From positions 1 through 47,660 of the forward strand of contig NZ_JACSIT010000122.1 of assembly GCF_014349155.1 (NCBI RefSeq): a stretch of DNA of 47,660 bases, given 5' to 3'. Made by a program: the position numbers and the translations under genes. Numbering within the stretch: position 1 is the first letter of the stretch; each line of letters begins with the position of its first letter. The notes under the pieces were generated by a model. The model saw only the letters and a list, made by a program, of their open reading frames with translations. It ran no database searches and was not told the DNA's origin. Positions 1 to 10,389 of the stretch are shown piece after piece. The stretch is from Neolewinella lacunae. Its GTDB lineage: Bacteria; Bacteroidota; Bacteroidia; Chitinophagales; Saprospiraceae.

Positions 1-242
1 AGGGTTTAGTGACGATCTTTGACAAGTTGGGAAAAGAGAGCAACAGTAATTTTAAAACGGATTTTATGTTCACATAAGATCTCGTTGCGAGAGAAATTCA
101 TTTCTCAAGCGTCTGTTGGATATTTTAATAACTAACTCATTAGTTTTAGGCAAATAATGTTACTCGATAACTTTATTTTGTTTCGTAAGAATTGTCGCTA
201 ATTAATTTTCTCTTCGGAGAGAGTTGTTAGGGATTAAGATTA
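1..242 (+). other. 16S-23S internal transcribed spacer (3' part) with boxA-like signal
   Basis: This is AT-rich non-coding DNA directly upstream of 23S rRNA. A GATCTTTGACAAGTTGG word near 13-29 resembles the boxA-like antitermination and processing signal common in Bacteroidota rRNA leaders and spacers. GATTAAGA at 232-239 and GGAAG at 243-247 can pair with CTTCC (3088-3092) and TCTTAATC (3099-3106) beyond the 23S, which is the expected pre-23S processing stem. No tRNA is seen in the visible part; any Ile/Ala tRNA would lie before position 1. Confidence 0.75.
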
Positions 243-3096
<2,854 letters not shown>

Positions 3097-3361
3097 TTTC
3101 TTAATCAAAGCCGTACTACGTGTAGTAGGGCAAACGGTTAAGAAAAGTCTACAAAATAAGCAAACGAGGTCAACATAGATTGCCCTAGAACTTATGAGTA
3201 AGTAAATTGAAGCTGACGCTTGATGATAAATTTTAAATCAGCAAAACCAGGTCTTTACGTGGCCAGCAAAGTCCGCTGCAAAGTTATTGAACACTCTCTT
3301 TCCCACTTGTTGATCGTTTCACTAAAGAACGTGGTTTGCACTGAAGTGCCAACCAAAAGAC

Positions 3362-3473
3362 TTTGGTGGCTATTGCGGGCAGGATCACCTCTTACCATTC
3401 CGAACAGAGAAGTTAAGCTGCCCAGCGCCGATGGTACTTGGACTTGATCCCGGGAGAGTAGGTCGCCGCCAAT
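3362..3473 (+). rRNA. 5S ribosomal RNA
   Basis: The sequence has the canonical 5S layout: TTGGTGGCTATTGCGGGCAG at the 5' end, the conserved CCATTCCGAACAGAGAAGTTAAGC block, and GGTCGCCGCCAA at the 3' end, which pairs with the 5' strand. It lies about 265 nt after 23S and is followed at once by a strong terminator hairpin, as expected for the last gene of an rRNA operon. Ends are accurate to a few bases. Confidence 0.95.
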
Positions 3474-3480
3474 TTTTATG

Positions 3481-3512
3481 AAAGCCTCATCGCTACCCAG
3501 CGGTGGGGCTTT
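3481..3512 (+). terminator. Hairpin ending the rRNA operon
   Basis: AAAGCCTCATCGCT (3481-3494) pairs over 14 positions, two of them G-U, with AGCGGTGGGGCTTT (3499-3512) across an ACCC loop. It lies 7 nt after 5S. The following sequence is only moderately T-rich, so this may be a processing or termination hairpin working together with the second terminator. Confidence 0.8.
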
Positions 3513-3535
3513 CTCCATTTAGGGCATTTTTTCCC

Positions 3536-3558
3536 GCGAAGCAAGCTTCGCTTTTTTT
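3536..3558 (+). terminator. Second rRNA-operon terminator
   Basis: GCGAAGC (3536-3542) and GCTTCGC (3545-3551) form a short GC-rich hairpin followed directly by seven T residues (3552-3558). This is a classical intrinsic terminator on the + strand, 63 nt after 5S. Confidence 0.85.
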
Positions 3559-3580
3559 CAACACTAAGGGCACTAAGAAA

Positions 3581-3629
3581 ACTAAGAACACGAAGAGAAA
3601 TACGCTTAGTGCCTCTTCGTGTCCTTAGT
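3581..3629. repeat. Imperfect inverted repeat made of CACTAAG/ACGAAG words
   Basis: ACTAAGAACACGAAGAG (3581-3597) is complementary, with one mismatch, to 3613-3629. The flanks repeat CACTAAG-type words. This kind of low-complexity word repeat sits between the rRNA operon and the convergent permease genes. No coding potential is seen. Confidence 0.6.
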
Positions 3630-3634
3630 GGTTC

Positions 3635-3655
3635 AAAAAAGAGGAGCGAAGCTCC
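3635..3655 (-). terminator. Duplicated terminator of the permease operon, distal copy
   Basis: On the minus strand this reads GGAGC-TTC-GCTCC followed by TC and six T. It is part of a 28-bp direct repeat (3628-3655 and 3665-3692, period 37) that lies downstream of the oppC-like stop codon, so the same intrinsic terminator is present twice in tandem. Confidence 0.7.
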
Positions 3656-3671
3656 GCCAAAACCGTGGTTC

Positions 3672-3692
3672 AAAAAAGAGGAGCGAAGCTCC
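3672..3692 (-). terminator. Duplicated terminator of the permease operon, proximal copy
   Basis: This is the proximal copy of the 28-bp repeat: a GGAGC/GCTCC hairpin with a TTC loop and a T6 tract on the minus strand. It lies about 10 nt after the stop of the permease gene that ends at 3702. Confidence 0.72.
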
Positions 3693-3701
3693 CAAAACCC
3701 C

Positions 3702-4877
3702 TCATTCCTCCCCCAAAACATTGGCCGCCAACACCGTCAACGTAAGAAACACTCCAGGGAATACGGCCATCCACCAAGCAGTAGGTTGTTCCCGCGACTG
3801 CCGCAGCAAACTCCCCCAGGTCACCTGGTCTGCGGGGATGCCAATACCCAGAAACGACAAAAACGCCTCCAGCAAAATGGCGGACCCCAATCCAAAACTG
3901 GCCACGATCAAGACCGGCCCCAGCGCGTTGGGTAGCGCATGCCGCAGGAGAATCCGCCATTTGCCAATGCCACTCACCCGGGCCGCTTCAATATAGGGGA
4001 GCCGACGAATACGCAGCAGTTCCGCCCGCAGGTGCCGTGCTACCGCCGGCCAGCGCAGGACGCCAATGATCAGGACCACCAGCCAGATGGACGGGCGGTC
4101 AATAATGGCCAGGAGAGCAATCAGCAGTACGAGGCCAGGGATGTTCACAAAAAGTTCGATGCCCTGCAGTACCAGCGTGTCGGCAGGGTAATTACTCGGG
4201 CGACGCAAAGCCGGTACCCACCGCAACAGGGCACGCAGCAACAGGCCGCCCCCGCAAAAGCCCAGCACCACCAACCCTGCATTGATAAGCCAGCTATTAC
4301 TCCCAACGAAAGGAAAAATACTGAGCACTACGTAAAGCATTCCCGCCACACCACCCAGGCTCCAGCCCCACCAGTGGTAGCGCGGGGCCCGCAATTGGTC
4401 ATTGCCGAAAAATCCGGCAATCCCCCCCAGCGGAATGCCCAACAGCAGCGAGAGCAACGACGCGCCCAGCCCAACAATCAAGGCCACCCGCGCCCCCGCC
4501 ACCATCCCGGCGGCAACGTCCCGGCCCAAGTCATCCGTTCCCAAATAGTGCCGGGCGCGTTCCCCGGTTTGCTGCGCCCCGAAGGGCGAACGATAATTGC
4601 TATTGCTCAGGTCGGATGCCCCGGCAGAGTAGGGAATCAGCGGCCACCAGGCCCAATCGGTTTTTTGCCGGTACCAGTTCCTGACTACCGGTTGGTAAGG
4701 TTCCACTACGCCCAGCGCCAATCCGTAATCGTGCAATACCGGAAAGCGCAATTCTCCCTCCACCCTTACCATCAGCGGACGGTCATTGGCCACAAAGTCG
4801 CCCAGCAACGCCAGACTGCCCAGGAAAAAGAGCCAGCCCAGGGCGAAGGGGCGGAGTTGGTTACGGGTCTTACTCAT
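3702..4877 (-). CDS. OppC/DppC-type ABC transporter permease with an extra membrane insertion
   Basis: This is a 391-residue inner-membrane permease of the binding-protein-dependent peptide/nickel type. The family signatures are visible: LGTDDLGRD after the first periplasmic segment, and the cytoplasmic EAA loop EAARVSGIGKWRILLRHALP, which docks onto the ABC ATPase. It is longer than the usual ~300 residues. Between GIAGFFG and the NIPGLVLLIALLAI helix lies an extra ~85-residue stretch with two probable membrane segments. Its ATG overlaps the TGA of the upstream oppB-like gene by 4 bp (ATGA), so the two are translationally coupled. No ATPase or substrate-binding gene is nearby, so the substrate is unknown; peptides are only the family default. 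Confidence 0.9.
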   Translation of the reverse strand: MSKTRNQLRPFALGWLFFLGSLALLGDFVANDRPLMVRVEGELRFPVLHDYGLALGVVEPYQPVVRNWYRQKTDWAWWPLIPYSAGASDLSNSNYRSPFGAQQTGERARHYLGTDDLGRDVAAGMVAGARVALIVGLGASLLSLLLGIPLGGIAGFFGNDQLRAPRYHWWGWSLGGVAGMLYVVLSIFPFVGSNSWLINAGLVVLGFCGGGLLLRALLRWVPALRRPSNYPADTLVLQGIELFVNIPGLVLLIALLAIIDRPSIWLVVLIIGVLRWPAVARHLRAELLRIRRLPYIEAARVSGIGKWRILLRHALPNALGPVLIVASFGLGSAILLEAFLSFLGIGIPADQVTWGSLLRQSREQPTAWWMAVFPGVFLTLTVLAANVLGEE

Positions 4878-6268
4878 CCGGCAGTACTGGGGTTTGGACG
4901 TTCGCTGCCCAGGCGCACCCGCGGGTCGGCCAGGCTGTAGCTAAGGTCGGCAAGAAGCAGTCCCGCCGCAGTGAGCAATCCATTGAGTAAGACCAAGGCA
5001 ATCACCACCGGCCAATCCCTCCCCACGGCCGAGTTGTACAACAGCTGCCCCATGCCCGGCAGGTTAAAGATGCGCTCAATCAACACACTGCCCGCCAGCA
5101 AAGCCGGCAACATGGCCCCCAGTAGCGTCAGAATAGGAAAAGAAGCATTGCGCAGCACGTGACCCCAGAGGATCTGCCGGCCGGTAAGCCCTTTCAGCTT
5201 GGCGGTTTTGATGTAGGCCTGCCCCAACTCGTGCAGGGCCGAGCGGCGGAGGTGGCGGCTGACGTAGGCCCAACTGGGATAAGCCAAACAGAGCACGGGC
5301 AAAAACAAATGACTCGTTCGGATGCGCAGCACCGTCCACCAATCCGCACCGCTGGGAATCTCCCCGAAGCCCATGCTGGGAAAAAAGTCCATCCCGTAGG
5401 CCGGGGTGGTGAAGAAGTTGGTCACCAGCGTAGCAATCCAGAAACTGGGTATGCCAAACAGCAGAAAAAGCAGGAAGGTCATTACCCGGTCGAAGCGACT
5501 TCCCGCCCGGGCCGCCGTCAGCAGTCCCAAGGGAATAGCCACGAGATATACCACTAATAGAGCCAATCCATTAAGCAGGGCCGTCCATTTGGCCGCCGCC
5601 CAGATTTTGTGCCCGACGGGCCGGCGGTCGAGGTAAGAATGGCCGAAATCACCGCGCAGCACCCGGCCCAGCCAGCGGTGGTAGCGGTTATCCAGGCCCC
5701 ACCAACGGAAGGCGGGCAACAGCAAACGCCCGCGCCGTTGCCCCATCTCCAGTCCGGCGTGGGCCTCAACCAGGGCGGTGGCCCTGGGATTGCCCGCCAG
5801 CTGGCCGACGATGTTGGCAATGTCCTGGGGATCATCCTGCAAAAGCAGCCTCCGGGCGAGCGGACTGGCCTCTGCCTGCCCCACCAACAGGCTGTCGGGT
5901 TGCCGGGGATAGGCCAGGTACCGTAGCTCCCGGTAATATCGGGCCACCGCCGGCCAATCACCGCAATTGAGGGTCAAAGCCCGCAACATCGTGCGCTCCT
6001 CCGGACGAAGAATACGGTGCAGCGTATCGGGCAAGGCCGCATTGGTCAGGGAAAAGTAGAAGAGGGGAAGATCGTAATCCAGGCTGGCGGCGGCCCGGCG
6101 GTAAACGACGTCGTAAGCCGCCGGATCTTCCGTGCCCAGGCGCGATTCGGCGGGGGGCAGCAGCTGCAGAACGGGGTCGCCAGGAGTGATCAGTTGCAGG
6201 CCGAAGCAGACCAGGCTGAGCAGCAAAAGACTCAGCGGCAGATAAAGCAGTCGGCGGAATGCGTACAT
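4874..6268 (-). CDS. OppB/DppB-type ABC transporter permease with a large periplasmic insertion
   Basis: This 464-residue permease has an N-terminal membrane segment ending in ITPGDPVLQLL, the LRGDFGHSYLDRRPV motif typical of OppB/DppB proteins, and the EAA-type loop YIKTAKLKGLTGRQILWGHV followed by LRNASFPILT. It ends with the LIERIFNLPGMGQLLYN region that is characteristic of the family. Standard members have about 310-340 residues. Here about 110-130 additional residues, helical and charged, sit between the first helix and the LRGDFG motif, where the chain is predicted to be periplasmic. It pairs with the overlapping downstream OppC-like gene to form the heterodimeric pore. The ATPase and binding protein must be encoded elsewhere. 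Confidence 0.9.
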   Translation of the reverse strand: MYAFRRLLYLPLSLLLLSLVCFGLQLITPGDPVLQLLPPAESRLGTEDPAAYDVVYRRAAASLDYDLPLFYFSLTNAALPDTLHRILRPEERTMLRALTLNCGDWPAVARYYRELRYLAYPRQPDSLLVGQAEASPLARRLLLQDDPQDIANIVGQLAGNPRATALVEAHAGLEMGQRRGRLLLPAFRWWGLDNRYHRWLGRVLRGDFGHSYLDRRPVGHKIWAAAKWTALLNGLALLVVYLVAIPLGLLTAARAGSRFDRVMTFLLFLLFGIPSFWIATLVTNFFTTPAYGMDFFPSMGFGEIPSGADWWTVLRIRTSHLFLPVLCLAYPSWAYVSRHLRRSALHELGQAYIKTAKLKGLTGRQILWGHVLRNASFPILTLLGAMLPALLAGSVLIERIFNLPGMGQLLYNSAVGRDWPVVIALVLLNGLLTAAGLLLADLSYSLADPRVRLGSERPNPSTAG

Positions 6269-6322
6269 GGCAAGTGGGGCAAACTTCGGGCCGACAAATT
6301 AAGGGAAAGCACCCTTTTCTCG

Positions 6323-6976
6323 TTAATCCCAGAGCTCCAAAGGTGCGGAGCGCGTAAAAAACTCCGTCTGCACACTCAATCGCAGCAGCGCCGTACTGTC
6401 TTTGTGCAAACCCTGCCGCACCAGATAAACCTGGTAAACGCCCGCGGGCACGGTCTCTAAAGTCTTTGCAGGCACCGACAGGGTGGGGGAGGACGTCGGC
6501 CCCAACAGCTGGATCCGGTGCGGCGTCCCGTGGTCATTGGGCTCGAAAAAAAGTACCAGCGATTCCTGTTCGCTCAGCGCCCGCTTGCCCACGGGGAAAA
6601 CCAGGGGCGCGCTGCGCTGGTGCCGGGCGGGCAGGGAATCAATGGCCACCGCAGGAAAAGCCACGGCAAAGGGATGCTGGGGATTTCCGGGCAGGGGCAG
6701 CGTACCCCGCAGCGAATCGGGAGCCGCTACCGTCCGGCGATCCTGAAAACGACCAGGTCCAGCCAAAGGTTGGCGGGCCAGTGGAGACGCAAAAAGGGTA
6801 GGCACCGGCGCATTTTCGAGGCTATCCGCCGGCGTGATATTAAACGCCGTAGTGAGCAGCCGCCGCGGCTCCTCGTAGCGCACGGTACCAACCACCGTAG
6901 CCATTTCCGTAGTCAGGGGGGCGCGGCCGCAGGTGCAAAGAATGGGGATGAAAAAGCAAAGTAAGGCAATACGCAT
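6323..6976 (-). CDS. Small putative lipoprotein of unknown function
   Basis: This 217-residue protein starts with a short hydrophobic signal ending in PILCTCGRAP. The second cysteine could be lipidated, but the box (L-C-T-C) is not ideal. The rest is Pro- and Ala-rich with predicted beta strands and no recognised domain; the C-terminal ~80 residues (LVLFFEPNDHGTP onward, then VPAGVYQVYLVRQGL) look like a small beta-sandwich. The CTCGRA codons coincide exactly with a copy of the dispersed GCGCGGCCGCAGGTGC repeat, so the signal region was built on, or invaded by, that repeat. It lies 54 bp upstream of the permease pair and may be co-transcribed with it. Function unknown. Confidence 0.6.
   Translation of the reverse strand: MRIALLCFFIPILCTCGRAPLTTEMATVVGTVRYEEPRRLLTTAFNITPADSLENAPVPTLFASPLARQPLAGPGRFQDRRTVAAPDSLRGTLPLPGNPQHPFAVAFPAVAIDSLPARHQRSAPLVFPVGKRALSEQESLVLFFEPNDHGTPHRIQLLGPTSSPTLSVPAKTLETVPAGVYQVYLVRQGLHKDSTALLRLSVQTEFFTRSAPLELWD
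6921..6938 (+). repeat. Dispersed NotI-site 18-mer, copy 1
   Basis: This is GCGCGGCCGCAGGTGCAA, identical over 18 bases to the left arm of the inverted pair at 18211. It is the only exact copy that lies within a predicted gene: it covers the lipobox region of the minus-strand lipoprotein. Confidence 0.85.
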
Positions 6977-6980
6977 GCCG

Positions 6981-6988
6981 CAAAGATA
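6981..6988 (-). promoter_or_regulatory. Bacteroidota -7 element (TATCTTTG) directly before the lipoprotein start
   Basis: The minus strand reads TATCTTTG, an exact TAnnTTTG match, ending 5 nt before the ATG at 6976. Transcription from it would give a leaderless or nearly leaderless mRNA. No good -33 TTTG is seen at the usual spacing, so support is moderate. Confidence 0.4.
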
Positions 6989-7078
6989 AGTGCAAGATCA
7001 CGAGCAATTCGTCCTGCCGGCTCCACGCCAATTCGGACTGTCGCCCAGCGTAGCGAAGGGAGGTATCCCGCGTCTGCC

Positions 7079-7765
7079 CTATGCCCCCACCTGCCAGTCG
7101 ATGGGCGCTTGGCCGTGTTTTACCAGGTAATCGTTGGCCAACTTAAAGTGCTGGTTGCCGAAAAATCCCCGGTCGGCGCTGAAGGGAGAAGGGTGGGCAC
7201 TGGACAAAATCAAGTGTCGCTGCGGATCAATCAAGGCCGCTTTTTTCTGGGCAAAGGCCCCCCAGAGCATGAACACCACGTGCTCGCGCTGGGCGTTGAT
7301 GACCTTGATCGAGGCGTCCGTAAAGTATTGCCAGCCCGAGCGTTGGTGGCTGCCCGGCTGGTTACGCTCCACCGTGAGCATGGCATTGAGCAGGAATACG
7401 CCCTGCCTGGCCCAGTCGCTCAGGTCGCCGTGCGCAGGAATGGACAGCCCCAGGCTATCGTGCAATTCTTTGTAGATGTTGCGAAGGCTGGGGGGAATGC
7501 TGGTTCCCCGGGGAACGCTGAAACTCAGCCCCATGGCCTGGCCGGGATTGTGGTAGGGGTCTTGGCCCAGGATAACCACTTTCACCGCATCCAGGGGCGT
7601 ACTGTCGTAGGCATTGAAGATCAGCGGGCCGGCGGGATAGATGACCTTTCCTTCACTCTTTTCCTGCTTCAGGAAGGCGATTAGGTTGCGGAAGTAGGGC
7701 TTGGCAAATTCCTCTTCCAGTGCAATCTTCCACTGTTCGTTGATCTTTACGGCGGGGGCGGGCAT
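7079..7765 (-). CDS. ung: Uracil-DNA glycosylase, family 1
   Basis: The 228-residue product is a standard Ung, the base-excision-repair enzyme that removes uracil arising from cytosine deamination or dUTP misincorporation. The water-activating motif GQDPYH is at residues 67-72 with the catalytic Asp69. The uracil-recognition NAMLTV strand and the minor-groove loop HPSPFSA (about 191-197) are intact. Length and motif order fit bacterial Ung closely. The start ATG is followed by a plausible N-terminus with no earlier conserved residues lost. It is transcribed with its downstream neighbours on the same strand, with a 102-bp gap to the lipoprotein gene. Confidence 0.97.
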   Translation of the reverse strand: MPAPAVKINEQWKIALEEEFAKPYFRNLIAFLKQEKSEGKVIYPAGPLIFNAYDSTPLDAVKVVILGQDPYHNPGQAMGLSFSVPRGTSIPPSLRNIYKELHDSLGLSIPAHGDLSDWARQGVFLLNAMLTVERNQPGSHQRSGWQYFTDASIKVINAQREHVVFMLWGAFAQKKAALIDPQRHLILSSAHPSPFSADRGFFGNQHFKLANDYLVKHGQAPIDWQVGA

Positions 7766-7874
7766 AGCAATGGGTAGTTGGGGCGCGAAACTACGCCGGT
7801 ACAGTCAACTATAAATGCAGGGTATTGTCATGAGGTTCTGCCGGGGGAGGAGATTCTTGGTTTTACCATCTGGT

Positions 7875-7884
7875 CCCCCCCCCC
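7875..7884. repeat. Ten-base C homopolymer
   Basis: A run of ten C residues lies between ung and the oxidoreductase stop codon, just downstream of both reading frames. It is not inside a gene, so it cannot switch a frame here, but it is a mutable tract. Confidence 0.85.
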
Positions 7885-7897
7885 GCAGCACAAATCC

Positions 7898-9283
7898 CTA
7901 CAGTTTCACCAGGGAATCGAGGCGAATCGGGCGGTTTTCGGCAATGGACTGTCGGGCGGCAATGCCCACCAGGATGGAAAGGGCACCGTCGCGCGTCCCG
8001 GCCATGTGTCCGAGTGGGTCGTCGGCTCCGGGGTTGACGAAAAGATAATCGAGCATCCGTTGGTCTCCGCCACCGTGTCCGCCACGCGACTGGGGGACTT
8101 TGATGGATTCAAAGCCGGGCTTAAAGTTTTCCGAAACAACGATCTCGTGGTAGTCGGTAGGGGTGTCTTCCTTCGCGGTGGACATTTCGGCGGCGTGGAG
8201 CGCTGCCTGCTCGGTCGGGCTGAACTTCCCCGGCTGGTAGGGGATGTCTTCCCAGGAGTCTATCCGGCCCCGTTCTCCGTTGAAGGCAATGCGCCAGCCT
8301 TCGTAAGGGGAGTAAGTGGTGAGGGAATAATTGACCAACACGCCGTTGTCGTACTTGATCTGAGCGCTCATCTTATCCCAAATGTCGATGTCTTCGCGGA
8401 ACACGCAGGCGTCGCGGAGGTAACCGTCGTACTTTTCGTTGTTGGCGTAGAGGCGGGTAGCGAAACTGTCCTTGGTGATGTCCCAGTAGTAGGGGCATTC
8501 CCGCTTGTGGGGGCAGGGGCGGCAGTTGGTGCTGCGGAAGGGGCCGTTTTTGCCGTAGTGTTCCTGGGCGCCGTAGGCCATCACTTCCACGGGGTCGGCG
8601 CCGATCCACCAGTTGAGCAGATCGAAGTGATGGGTGGCCTTGTGTACCCAGAGGGAGCCGGACTTTTCCGTGTAGGCGTGCCAGCGGCGGAAGTAGCTGG
8701 CCCCGTGGTACACGTTGAGGTACCAGTTGAAATCGACGCTGGTTACCGGGCCAACGCGTTCGTCGTTCAACAACTGTTTGATGGCCGTGGCGTGGGGTTG
8801 GTGACGGTAGTTGAAGGTGATCAGGACTTCGCGGCCCGTGCGACGCTGGGCATCCAGGATCGCCTGGCAGTTGGCCGCCGTGGTGGTGAGGGGCTTTTCA
8901 GTGATGACGTTGGCCCCGGCTTCCATCGCCTTGATGATGAACTCGTGGTGGGTATTATCGACCGTAGTTACGATGACCCATTCGGGGACGGTCCTGCGCA
9001 GCATCTCGTCGAAGTCCGTGAAAGTGGGGCAGCGGGCCCCCGTGTACCCAAGGGCGGTGGTCAGGCGGCCGACGTTGGTATCGCACAGGCCCACGAAGCG
9101 CACCTGGGGACCATAGTTATCGACCAGATTTTTTCCCCACAGGGTTGTTCCCCGGATGCCCGTGCCGACCAGGGCAATGCGTTTTTGTGCGCTACTTTTC
9201 CAGGCGGCGAAGGCCCGGCTTTGTCCGGCGGCCAGCATGGCAGTGAAAAGGGCGGAGTTGCGGAGGAAGTGACGACGTTGCAT
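7898..9283 (-). CDS. Tat-exported Gfo/Idh/MocA-family oxidoreductase
   Basis: The chosen start (ATG at 9281-9283) gives a 461-residue protein whose N-terminus is MQRRHFLRNSALFTAML, a twin-arginine signal; an ATG 36 bp upstream would add 12 residues before it. A Rossmann nucleotide-binding segment follows (IALVGTGIRGT), then the family hallmark EKP at about 129-131 in VITEKPLTTT. The middle and C-terminal part is the GFO/IDH/MocA alpha/beta domain with KATHHFDLLNWW. A cluster NCRPCPHKRECPYYWD near residue 252 could bind a metal. Such exported enzymes in Bacteroidota usually act on sugars or glycan-derived compounds, but the substrate here is unknown. It is followed by ung on the same strand after 132 bp. 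Confidence 0.9.
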   Translation of the reverse strand: MQRRHFLRNSALFTAMLAAGQSRAFAAWKSSAQKRIALVGTGIRGTTLWGKNLVDNYGPQVRFVGLCDTNVGRLTTALGYTGARCPTFTDFDEMLRRTVPEWVIVTTVDNTHHEFIIKAMEAGANVITEKPLTTTAANCQAILDAQRRTGREVLITFNYRHQPHATAIKQLLNDERVGPVTSVDFNWYLNVYHGASYFRRWHAYTEKSGSLWVHKATHHFDLLNWWIGADPVEVMAYGAQEHYGKNGPFRSTNCRPCPHKRECPYYWDITKDSFATRLYANNEKYDGYLRDACVFREDIDIWDKMSAQIKYDNGVLVNYSLTTYSPYEGWRIAFNGERGRIDSWEDIPYQPGKFSPTEQAALHAAEMSTAKEDTPTDYHEIVVSENFKPGFESIKVPQSRGGHGGGDQRMLDYLFVNPGADDPLGHMAGTRDGALSILVGIAARQSIAENRPIRLDSLVKL

Positions 9284-9373
9284 GACCGGTACGAAATGGT
9301 AAACTAATCTTCCCCCCAAGGTAGCTGCCCAGCCCGCGATAACCTAACGCCCCGGCAAAAAAGGTGTCAATCA

Positions 9374-9413
9374 CAAAAAAAAGAGCCCCCCGAAACATTA
9401 AGTTTCGGAGGGC
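9374..9413 (-). terminator. Intrinsic terminator after the DUF2383 gene
   Basis: On the minus strand GCCCTCCGAAAC pairs with GTTTCGGGGGGC (9402-9413 with 9385-9396, one G-U) across a 5-nt loop and is followed by TC and eight T. It separates the DUF2383 gene from the oxidoreductase gene. Confidence 0.9.
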
Positions 9414-9482
9414 CATGCATGGCCGAGGGGGGACCATGCAGCTTTCGGGTCAGAAGGGTCTATCCCTTTTTCGTCTCGCGCC

Positions 9483-9941
9483 TTACACTTTGTGTTCGTA
9501 GGCGGATGCAAGGTGGCGCACTTCACCGAGGGAAGTCACGATCTTGTCCATCTGCCGCTTTACGACTTCGCGGGCATCGGCGGGCAGGGCTTCGTGGAGC
9601 AGGACTTCCTGGTAGGTCTCTACGGCACTTTCTTCGCCGCGGACGCACTCGTTCAAGACGGCGGCCTCGTCATTGCCGGCAACGGCAGCTTTGAGGTCGA
9701 TCCAGGTCCGGTGCAAAGCCGCAGCGGTACTGCCGCCTTTAGTAGGTTCACCGCCCATCCGGTTGATGAAAGGCTTGAGTTCGTGGCCGAAGTCATGACG
9801 TTGCTGGCTCAGGGTCCGGAAACGGGAGGCCAGGGCCGTGTTGCTTACGTCTTCGGCAGCTTCGCGGTAGCCGTTTTCGCCGTCGTAGAGGGTGGTGATC
9901 AATTTGTTAAGGCTGTTGATAACATCTTTATTCGCACTCAT
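9483..9941 (-). CDS. DUF2383 (PA2169-type) four-helix-bundle protein
   Basis: The 152-residue all-alpha protein matches the DUF2383 pattern: an N-terminal INSLNKLITTLYDGENGYREAAED helix, a central EPTKGGSTAAALHRTW loop and helix, and a third helix with RGEESAVETYQEVL. The fold is ferritin-like. Conserved Glu and His residues (HDFGHEL, EESAVETY) could bind metal, but no catalytic activity is established for the family. Members are often stress-induced. It is a single-gene unit bounded by its own terminator. Confidence 0.88.
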   Translation of the reverse strand: MSANKDVINSLNKLITTLYDGENGYREAAEDVSNTALASRFRTLSQQRHDFGHELKPFINRMGGEPTKGGSTAAALHRTWIDLKAAVAGNDEAAVLNECVRGEESAVETYQEVLLHEALPADAREVVKRQMDKIVTSLGEVRHLASAYEHKV

Positions 9942-10138
9942 GGTAAAACTGGTTTTGGTGGCGCAACAGTGCGCCGGTTTGGGTTAAAGTAACTTCTGCC
10001 TAAAGGACAAATCCAATTGGGCAGCTACGCTAACTACAACAGGGGGGCGGTAGGGCCTTGTTCGTTGAGCCTATAAAAATCCTCTCGCATTTTGCCCGTG
10101 CCGCTCCTGGCCTTTCCCTGCTTCCCAGGCAAAACCTG

Positions 10139-10154
10139 GCACCTGCGGCCGCGC
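10139..10154 (-). repeat. Dispersed NotI-site 16-mer, copy 2
   Basis: GCACCTGCGGCCGCGC is the complement-strand form of the core GCGCGGCCGCAGGTGC. It lies about 90 bp before the putative promoter of the TonB-receptor cassette. Confidence 0.85.
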
Positions 10155-10242
10155 CCACGGTCTGGTAGCCACCGAAGACTAAAAAACTTTGTAGTTGTCG
10201 AGACAAATGCGGGCTGTCTGGAGCAGATCCCGGCGAATTCCT

Positions 10243-10250
10243 TACTTTTG
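10243..10250 (+). promoter_or_regulatory. Candidate -7 element (TACTTTTG) of the TonB-receptor cassette
   Basis: This is an exact TAnnTTTG match about 140 bp before the receptor ATG. The same TTACTTTTGCC context recurs before porV. No clear TTTG is found at -33, so the promoter call is moderate. Confidence 0.45.
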
Positions 10251-10389
10251 CCGGCCCTGGCCAGTCCTTGGTAGTTTTGTCGGCTGACGGTCGCTACCGT
10301 CATCCGATGAGAATAAGTGCTGGCATTGGGGCATTTTTGCGACTGAAGTCTACCTGTACTCCACGCGAATTACGACAAACTCACTAGGT

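Larger units (their letters stand above)
9942..10389. other. Intergenic region upstream of the TonB-receptor cassette
   Basis: No credible gene lies in these ~450 bp; the one longer frame on the minus strand has no family features. The region holds a small hairpin (CCAGG/CCTGG at 10126-10138), a copy of the dispersed 16-mer (10139-10154) and a candidate -7 promoter element (10243-10250). Confidence 0.6.

Noticed and set aside
7875..7884. C10 tract as a phase-variation switch
   Set aside because: It lies outside both flanking genes and is not positioned in a promoter spacer.
7778..9307. A 509-codon + strand frame opposite the oxidoreductase
   Set aside because: It is antisense to a clearly recognised Gfo/Idh/MocA gene; long antisense frames are expected in GC-rich coding DNA.
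10034..10303. An 89-codon minus-strand frame upstream of the TonB receptor
   Set aside because: It crosses the dispersed repeat and the probable promoter and shows no family resemblance.
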